DNA from: Chalara sp. BL73
Lineage: Eukaryota > Ascomycota > Leotiomycetes > Helotiales
NCBI GenBank assembly: GCA_918026815.1
Contig: CAKJVC010000123.1
Span: forward strand, 124,001-188,000
Reading direction: 5' to 3'
DNA: 64,000 nt
The notes beneath the pieces are model-generated. The model saw only the letters and a program-made list of their open reading frames with translations. It searched no databases and was not told where the DNA came from. Within the stretch, counting starts at the first letter, position 1; the number at the start of each line of letters is the position of its first letter. Positions 56,741 through 64,000 of this stretch are shown piece after piece. The translations under genes and the position numbers were made by a program.

Positions 56741-57971
56741 GGAGGCAATGAGTATGACGGTGGTATTCTTTAGATTATCAGGGTTTGGGCAAGAGATGCA
56801 AGTTTATCTCTGCTAACATAAGGATGGTCTGATCGCTATGTAGGATTAATCATATGGCTGAGTCGGTTGGTAAAGGAGGCGGTGGAATAATCTAGGCGAC
56901 CAAGCTGGGGTCAGTCAGTGCAGGGATAATGTTGCTTGCATACCTGTGTCATCCTACGCAAAAAAGCATCGCTGCCATGCACAGAATCCCATAACCTGCT
57001 AGATTCAGGTACAGGAAATTTTGCGACGGTCGTTAATCCTCTCAGATAAGTAAAGTGCTGACCCTTGTAAATCCTATATAAACTTAATAATCCCCCTCCC
57101 CCGCGCCGCCCACTCCCCAAGCTGAAACTAGCAAGCAAATCATCGCTTAGTGTGTGCGATGATAGAACAGGGTAATATTCTAATCACCATGTGAATAAGA
57201 AGGCCGAGATCGATCCACATCTGCATTTTAAATCCTATTACCACTCATGGAAATAGGAGGCTCTACTCCAATGCCGCAGCAGACACGCGAGCATCTTTAT
57301 AAACGCTTGGGCACATGATCCTGTATGGCTATGGCCGTAGTAATTATATCTGTAGCCAATACATATGAAATCAAAATTAGTTTTTATCTCATATATGTAG
57401 TGCCAGAATAAAAGCATGAAAGATTGAGGCATACTTGTATTATATCTCACACAGTAGTGTGTTCGGTGTGTGCTTTAACACTTCCTGCTGACCTGCTTTA
57501 TGCAGTTTCCTGAATACACCTTTTCTTCCTCAAATCAATCCTTGCAAAAACCACTTAATACATTTTCAATGTTCCTAAATTGGAAGACATCATTATTTTA
57601 TATGCAAGTTTATCCATACAGAAAAGGAACAGCTTGGAGTTCCTCCTGAGGTGGGAGACAGGGGTTTGCATGTCACCCACCTTCGGAACCCCCAGATCAA
57701 AGTCATTGCGGCTACATAGGAAGAAGGATGTGGCGACACACTAGTTTCCGAAGTTGCAAAGCCGCTTCTTTTCACAGGGATGATAGAATTAAATAAGAAT
57801 GCAGAAGTTCATTTCAGGTAGGTTCAGGGGCGCTTTTAGCAGTATTTGTAGTCGGTTTTGCGAGATTTCCATATTATGCTTCTTTCTCATCTTCAACTTC
57901 ACAATACAAATCTGTTTACAACATTCAGCTCTGTTCTCAATATTTCCCACATGTATATCAAGCACTTCATC
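56741..57971. other. 1.2 kb divergent intergenic region
   Basis: Promoter side of both the 2EXR gene and the small secreted protein gene. No coding frame accepted. 57340-57560 is A+T-rich. Confidence 0.35.
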
Positions 57972-58498
57972 ATGCAAACCGCTCCCTTGTTTTTCCTTGC
58001 CTCCCTTCTATTTGGGTCTGTTGTCGCAACCTCGCTCCCAGATCCAGCGATTATTAGCCAACGTAATCTGTCAGGATGCGTACGTCTCACAACACCAAGA
58101 CATCTATTGACCCTCTAATGTATAAACATAAACTAACCTGACGCAGAAAAAATGCATGACCGACCAGCTTAAAACCTTAGGCATTACCTTTAGAGTGGCT
58201 TTCATTGCGCTAAAAGATATGGGGAAATGGTTGACGTAAGTCGTCGCTGTTATCCCCCTCCACTTCCTGTCCTGAGATATGCACAACATAGCTAATGAAT
58301 GATAGTGCGGGGGCAACTTGCTCTCTTGAGGGTAAGTGGCAACAAGGCGCTCTCACCCGCCAGGACTCTGGATCTTCAAGCGATGGAAACCATAAGCCCC
58401 TAAACAAACCATCGGAAGTCATGCAGTTAGCTGCACAATTGCGCAAAGCTAAGAAAATGGTCAAGCAGGACGGAGGGGCCTCCGATGAGAGTTCTTAA
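57972..58498 (+). CDS. Small secreted protein (candidate effector)
   Basis: Three exons, 57972-58079, 58147-58235 and 58306-58498, 130 codons (129 residues). A clear signal peptide (MQTAPLFFLASLLFGSVVAT) is followed by a mature protein of about 109 residues with three cysteines (SGC, KKC, ATC) and a Lys/Ser/Gly-rich tail. Donors are GTACGT and GTAAGT; both acceptors (CGCAG, GATAG) have CTAAC or CTAAT nearby. No domain recognised. Upstream Met codons in the same frame exist but precede a poorer signal peptide. Size and secretion fit an effector-like protein; this is inference. Confidence 0.65.
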
Positions 58499-58899
58499 AA
58501 AGCTTATCTCTAGTTTTTGATTCTTAGCTCTTTAGTGCTTAAATAGCGGGTTGTGTGCATTTCGAATGGAGTTCTTCTAGGTATATAATGGGAAGGAAAA
58601 GAAAGGTGTGATTAGATATACTGGGAGGATTTAGATTGTATGTACTAAGTGCGACCTAATACAAAATTGAATATAGTCCTTGCCTTTCTCTCCCAGGACA
58701 CTACGATACTAATGTATAATTTTCTAACAATTCAAAAACTTTACCGCAACCTACTTGCGGCTACAACATACCACTCGCTAAAAATACATTTCTACTTCAC
58801 CGACCTAAGTGACTCTATGACACGAGTACACTTTTGCATCCACAAACGGATCGGCGCTAGTACTTAGAATGTGTAGCACATCTCCAAAGATATCATTCT
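58499..58899. other. Intergenic 0.4 kb
   Basis: 3' flank of the secreted protein gene; short A+T-rich frames only. Confidence 0.3.
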
Positions 58900-59940
58900 T
58901 CTCGAAATGGCCAACTTAAATTCGGGATGTTGGATCCGTATTTTTAACATCTACAATGAAGTAAGAACGAGCACTGTCTTTGACTTGGAGGAAACTATTG
59001 TTAAGTCACCCTTTTACATGGAGCTCTTCGTGTTTGATGATTTCAACTTACACCACCCTTTCTAGTCGAAAACGCACCGCTATGCAAACAACGGAATGTC
59101 AGCTGCCCAGCTCCTACCTACACTCATCAAAGAATTCCAGCTGCATCTGTTTACAGCCCCTAGCACTACAACGATAAGTAGAATTAAGGAAAATCGGCAA
59201 TTGACTTATTCTTCGGCTTAGAAGATGTAGCATCACGTACCATACACTGTAAGACTGACGCAAGCCTAAATAACGACTTTGATTAACTACCGATTGTTAT
59301 AGCTATTGACTGGAGCTGGAAACCCGCCACTTCACTAAAGAAACGGCTATGGACAAAAACAAACTTACCACAGCTTCGGCAAGCAGTCAGAGAACAGCTT
59401 TTTGGAACACCCGATTTTACAAAGCCAATAAATAAAAGAAGCTTCGGTGAATACGTAAGCTTTATAATCACAGCCTTTCACGCCGGGATCAGCATAGCGA
59501 CGTTCTGCTTTAATCCCCATTTCAGGACTCAACTGAGAGTGCAAGGAAATCTGTATAGAGGTTCAACAACCACGCTGAAGGTGGCAACGAACACGGCACG
59601 AAAACGATTATGAGGTATACTGAGCAGCACGCAATCAGAAGGGTCGATATATTCAAAAGACTTTTCACAGCGTTCATAGCTAAAGAGTAGAGGATGCATC
59701 ATTATTGATATCTGGCCACCGGAACTTAGTGCCGACCTTGATAAAATCAGATGGAGAGGTAGCTCACTAGCCAGAGGGAAAGGCAGAGGTTTTATGGCGA
59801 TCTTTCTTTCCACCCCAATTACGGCCGATCTTACAGATACAGAGTGATACAAATACCTGTCACCTATTGACAGCACAGGGGCTACTTTACTAGAGATTGA
59901 AAAAGCAGTGCGAGAGAATTTCCGAACAAAGCCTTAGGCT
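58900..59940 (+). mobile_element. Degenerate non-LTR retrotransposon (LINE, Tad-like) fragment
   Basis: Plus-strand pieces in several frames spell part of a LINE endonuclease. IFNIYNEVRTS corresponds to the conserved N-V-Y-N-E strand, and VFDDFNLHHPF to the catalytic GDFNLHHP. Further on come WSWKPATSLKKRLWT, QLRQAVREQLFGTPD and EYVSFIITAFHAGIS, resembling the linker between endonuclease and reverse transcriptase. Stops and frameshifts are dense. No reverse transcriptase core (YADD) was found. Strand follows the reading direction. It fits a fragment eroded by mutation. Confidence 0.6.
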
Positions 59941-60002
59941 CTGACGGCATACTAGATACTGCAAGGTGATATAAGGTGTAGAATTTGAATTGCCTTGATG
60001 AT

Positions 60003-61350
60003 TCATACTAGAGGCCGCCACCCAATCTCTTCCATCGGCCAACGAATCCACAATCTATGTGGCTCCCCTAACAAGTCCCATATTTCGCGAATGAGATGTG
60101 ACGGCCAGCCTTGCATCCACCAGCATCCGTCTAGGGACTTGAGGAGAACGCAGTAGTAGGCAAATATGACTAGTGCCTCTGGTTGGCCTTGGATCAGTAG
60201 CTCGATATACTCACTGCAAGCCTGGTATGGCCATGACAAGACGTTGGACGTCTCCGGAACTAATAACGACTCAGGGGAACTGGCTCCGTTGCGTATACTG
60301 GTGTCGGCTGATCGCGAATTCGGACTGTGCCTGCAAAAGCAGGCCTCAAGCGTTTCAATATTCTGCATATATATGGCTAGACTGCGGGGGTTAATAACAG
60401 TGGTGCTAACCAGTTCGCGCAGTCCGGTCAGCTGTTGATGCTCGGTAGTCGAGAGCCACATGGTCGAGCGTAGTGTAGACAAATCACTCTGCCGTTCAAT
60501 TCGGGATTGGCCCCTTATCAATAATCCGCCGAACGGCCCGGTCAATAACTCGTCGATGGCGGCATCGGAGATGTGACGCATGCCGCGAAATATGCGGAGC
60601 CAGTCCGCCATGCCGTTGTTGTTGGTGAGCACCATGTCACCTGACTTCTTTGGAGACGCTACAGTATAGAAGAATGTCATGAGTGAAAAAATATAAAGTG
60701 CGGAGCAATTCTGTGCTGTTACATTCCGAAGGAGTGGGGTAGCCGTCTGGAGAGCTGATTCGTGCTCGGATATCGCGATACACAGATAGAAGTCGTGTTT
60801 GTGCGGGCATAGACGAGACATGTGTAGTGCAGATAGTGCGAGCACACCACGCAATACGTAGCCAACCGAGAAGCCCAGCTGGGGCACATTCAAACGCCAC
60901 ATATTCCTCAATGCCATATCGTTAGAGAGTGAATAGCTAGTCAGAGTCGTGTAGTTGTGCAGCAGTTCCAAATGAACATGATTGAGTGTCATGGGCAAGG
61001 CGAGTGGCATTGAAAAGTCTGTCTGGGGTGGACCATGTTGGTCTTGGTCTTGGTCACCATCTTGGCTTCCTGGTGCTGAGGGATTGACCGGAAAGTCGCA
61101 CTTGATTGAGTACTTGATGCAATTGCGACATGATGGCTTCTGCTCGTCGCACTGAAATGGCCGTAAGTGAGGAGATGAACCTGCGTGGCGAGGCTGCAGC
61201 AACAGGGAGCAGTGGTAGGGGCAGCTTGGCAGCGTCACGTACCTTAATCTTCCTCTTCTTGCAGATGCCACAACCGGTCCGGACTTTGGTGTGTCGTCGA
61301 CGGGTCGATGGAGCATATTGTATCGACGCGGGGGTATGAGCCTCATTCAT
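60003..61350 (-). CDS. Zn2Cys6 transcription factor (UPC2-like class)
   Basis: Two exons, 61350-61243 and 61151-60003, 419 codons (418 residues). The binuclear zinc cluster spans the intron: RTGCGICKKRKIK, then CDEQKPSCRNCIKYSIKCDF, giving the six cysteines near residues 26-53. The regulatory domain (LELLHNYTTLTSYSL, GYVLRGVLALSALHMSRL, FYLCIAISEHESAL) resembles the fungal-specific domain of UPC2/ECM22-like regulators. The donor is GTACGT and the acceptor TTTCAG. Without the intron the zinc cluster would be split. The gene is divergent from the secreted protein gene at 62226, 875 bases apart, suggesting it may control it. Confidence 0.88.
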
Positions 61351-62225
61351 GTCATAAGCCCCACCACTGGAATTGGATATACTACGCTGTAGGATATTTC
61401 ACGTACAAGCACGAGGCGGACTCGTCCTGTCTGGTCGGTAATACCAGCGGCTGTGTATGGCACTACGCGAATAAGTGTGATAAAAAGCAATGGGTAGCGG
61501 ACGATTTTTGAGGTTAAAGCGTAACCGACCTCGGATTCGTACGCATTCGGTAGCGGGTGCGAAAACTGCGAAGTAAAACTGTTATACATAGAGTAGCAAG
61601 CAACCAATAAATTCTATTAATGACTCCCCAGTTCGGATATAAGTCCGAAAAGCCCGAATCCGAATCCACCACGGGTGATAGCTTAATGCTTTCTTTCTTG
61701 TGTACATGATCAAGAAATCGTTTATTCCAGTAAGTGGACTAGAGAGAGCAAGGTCTTGCCCCACCCTCACATGGCACAATCCTTTTCATTGTCTCAACAA
61801 CGCGATGAACCATGGCTCCTGGTATATCTCCCCTAGGATGTAGGCATGCACTCGCATGGCGGGGGCATATAACTACCGGACCGCTTCAGCCTCAATCTCC
61901 GCATGTGCCCATGTATGCTCACAGGGTACACATGGGATGTATTGGTAATTGCTAAACACTTGGAAATAAACCCCCTCGTTGCTATACCGCACAGAGGGTA
62001 TACGAATATGCATTGGCAGGGTAATTTGACTCGCCTGTAAACTAGATCCTACAAAGCACAGTAATTAAGGGGTGGCAATATGACGCGTATCTGTATATAC
62101 TCAGAGGAAATTGAACCGGAATGTCCCATAAAATCCGAGTATAAAGGAGGTGCACCTCTAGCCATATGTCTGTCTTGGAGCATAGAACTAGTCTTGCCAC
62201 AAAGAGGACATAAAATATCTTCGAA
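61351..62225. promoter_or_regulatory. Shared divergent promoter, Zn2Cys6 factor / secreted protein
   Basis: 875 bases with no accepted gene. TATAAA at 62140-62145, 81 bases before the plus-strand ATG, is a fair TATA-box candidate. Zn2Cys6 sites (CGG-type half-sites) should be sought here. Confidence 0.4.
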
Positions 62226-63483
62226 ATGCGTCCTTTCATCCCCCTTCTATCACTGTTAGTTGCAGCTACTGGCCTGGAAATTCCTAGCTTTGCGCCACCA
62301 AGTTTCGAACCCAGCACAATCGAGAACGATGGAGTAAGCCACTTCCCATTTCTAGCAGCATATCAGCTAACTTAAGCTCCTGACTGGCGTTGGACGCTAC
62401 GATGTGCGCAAAACAATGGCCTGGCTTGATCCAGGTTCGCAGAATCTGAACAGGTTTGTAATCCAGCGTCCATTGGACAAAGCCATCACTAATCCGGTCA
62501 TATCAAAGTTATTTCTTTCTCCTATGGTTGACACTTGTTGATGGGCGCAAATACCATGTGACACTCGCTCCCAACTTTTTTCGCGACGAAACTACAGGAA
62601 TTTTCGTGTTAAATGACCTCCAAAATCTCTCGGCACCAGCACTAGCAGGAACTGCATTTGCTCCAGGTGTAGGACGTAGCGATAGCGTTTATCTCGAATC
62701 GGCAATCCAAAACCTTACAAGCCCAGCTGGCGGGGACAACTACACCGACATCTATTATACGTCTGACTTCGCTGGAGTCAAAGTGGATGTGCATTTTTCA
62801 CCGACAGGAAAGAATTTGTATGTTGGTGGAAGCGGCGGAGTCACCATCGCACCCTCTCCAGCTAGTGGGGACGACTATCGTCGCCTCATCCCGGGTTATT
62901 CTTGGTATTGGGTATGTATGGTACTCGACTTGAGAGCACATGTTGCTGATATCCTTTTGTACAGGGAAATCCTACTATGCGTGTAGATGGCACAATCAAT
63001 GTTGAGGGAGAAGATGTAGCAATAGACTATAATCAATCCTTCGCCTTTTTTGAGCGGCAGTCGGGTACATTTTCCATCCCTGGAGGGCATGTAGGTTTCT
63101 GGCTTTATCTCTCTAACGGCGTTATGGTACACTGCTGGACCCTGGCTCCTACTCTGGAAGGTACCTTGGGCAAGCCTGCTTGGGCAACCTTATGGCATCC
63201 TAATGGTCTCCACGAAGTTGTCGAAGTGGACGCCAATTCTACAGTGTCGGATACCTGGGTCAGTCCATATAGTGGTTTGACTTATTTCAGCAAGTTCTTT
63301 CTCAGCCTCTCTACGCGCAATGCAAGTTTCAACATTGAGCAGTCAGCTCGCTTTTCGGAGGCGACGCCATCTGGAGGATATTTTGGATATAACATTACAG
63401 AGGCATATGGTCAGGGCACAGGAACATGGGAAGGAGAAGACATCACGTTTTTTGGACACGTCGAACAATTGTCCTTTTTGTAG
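62226..63483 (+). CDS. Secreted protein of the kievitone-hydratase/Diels-Alderase-like (CrtC-type) class
   Basis: Four exons: 62226-62333, 62377-62453, 62509-62911 and 62965-63483, 369 codons (368 residues). A signal peptide is clear (MRPFIPLLSLLVAATG). The body resembles the two-lipocalin CrtC-like superfamily: YFFLLWLTLVDGRKYHV, then PGYSWYWGNPTMRVDGTINV, FAFFERQSGTF and GFWLYLSNGVMVHCW. Members include kievitone hydratase and polyketide Diels-Alderases; the reaction here is not known. Intron 2 uses a GTTTGT donor to reach frame; this 5' part is the least certain. Several N-glycosylation sequons are present. It is divergent from the Zn2Cys6 factor. Confidence 0.65.
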
Positions 63484-64000
63484 GAGGTCGCGCCTGAATG
63501 AGACCTGCTCCAATCGAGCAACCAACTTCTGTTGGCCGTTCTGATTGTACTTTTCGTCACTCCATCCTTGTATGGTTTAATCATTTCCGTTCTTCAAATC
63601 ATGTATCATATAGACATCATGGCGAACCTTTGGCCCCCATCTCCAATAGTTTCTTTAGTGCTGTATAGCTACATTTCGATGGCCTCAGGGCGGTATTATA
63701 TGGCGCGCCTTCCCCTCTTAAGACGATCAATTTTCGAGAACGGGTTCCCTGATTTGTTAGGAGAAGCTACTTATTATTACGATCTAACCATTAGATAAAC
63801 ATACTGCCTGACCATTGTGATCTGAATTTGAGGAACGTATGGCGTCATCTGAATGAGACGTAACCTGTATGTTGGCCTGAATAGGGTACAGAGCTTCTAC
63901 TTAAGAGTGTATATGGAATACTATTAGGGACAAGTATATAGCGCTATCTACGGGTTGAATAATACGCCCACGTATTGCATCAATGTTATGACTGTTGTAT
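63484..64000. other. Right-hand flank, no supported gene
   Basis: A frame at 63532-63798 lacks an ATG at its start and begins with a hydrophobic stretch. It could be a terminal fragment of another gene but I cannot place it. Confidence 0.3.

Noticed and set aside
1..64000. tRNA, rRNA or CRISPR arrays
   Set aside because: No B-box-like tRNA pattern, rRNA-like stretch or regularly spaced repeats were noticed by eye; a tRNA scan would settle the first.

Overview
The window is nuclear DNA of a filamentous ascomycete (Pezizomycotina). Genes carry short introns (about 45-90 bases) with GTRNGY donors, CTAAC/CTAAY branch sites and YAG acceptors. Families such as HET, 2EXR, Zn2Cys6, CorA-like, siderophore transporter and fungal PAQR/Izh proteins are all present. 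A leotiomycete is my best guess, but that is inference from protein resemblance. I rebuilt the multi-exon genes by hand; nearly all keep a single frame to the stop, and total lengths are multiples of three.

Layout. 1-4.2 kb: the 3' end of an unknown gene, a solo LTR, and a decayed SRPK-like kinase. 4.2-9.7 kb: a compact housekeeping block with RPB4, TRS23/TRAPPC4, RPN10, a borealin-type protein and TMA22/DENR, arranged as two divergent pairs and one convergent end. 11.4-14.8 kb: an F-box gene, an eroded coding remnant, and a G+C-rich intronless DUF1961 gene. 16.2-18.6 kb: a six-exon M3 metallopeptidase. 19.6-24.0 kb: a Helo-like/ankyrin gene convergent with a HET gene. 24.6-28.5 kb: two membrane-protein pseudogenes (one TLC-domain) and an intact eight-exon PAQR/Izh gene with a 13-base exon. 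29.4-42.2 kb: a small membrane protein, eIF3d, a bZIP factor, a PlsC acyltransferase, another membrane protein and an 884-residue orphan. 43.4-45.6 kb: a nine-exon siderophore iron transporter.

46-57 kb is the most accessory part. It holds a three-exon 87-residue protein, a CorA-like membrane protein, an 878-residue protein kinase with a Cys-rich N-terminal extension whose stop lies 49 bases from the CorA-like stop, a second HET gene and a 2EXR gene. 58-64 kb has a small secreted protein, a shredded LINE (Tad-type) fragment, a Zn2Cys6 regulator, and a divergently transcribed secreted protein of the kievitone-hydratase/Diels-Alderase-like class.

How the genes relate. The housekeeping genes are independent core functions (transcription, vesicle tethering, proteasome, chromosome passenger complex, translation initiation). 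The HET, Helo-like/ankyrin, CorA-like and kinase genes fit a nonself-recognition or stress-signalling repertoire, and the kinase/CorA-like pair with its HET neighbour is the best candidate for an undescribed system. The regulator/secreted-protein pair at the right end looks like a small self-contained accessory function. No tRNA, rRNA or CRISPR array was seen by eye.
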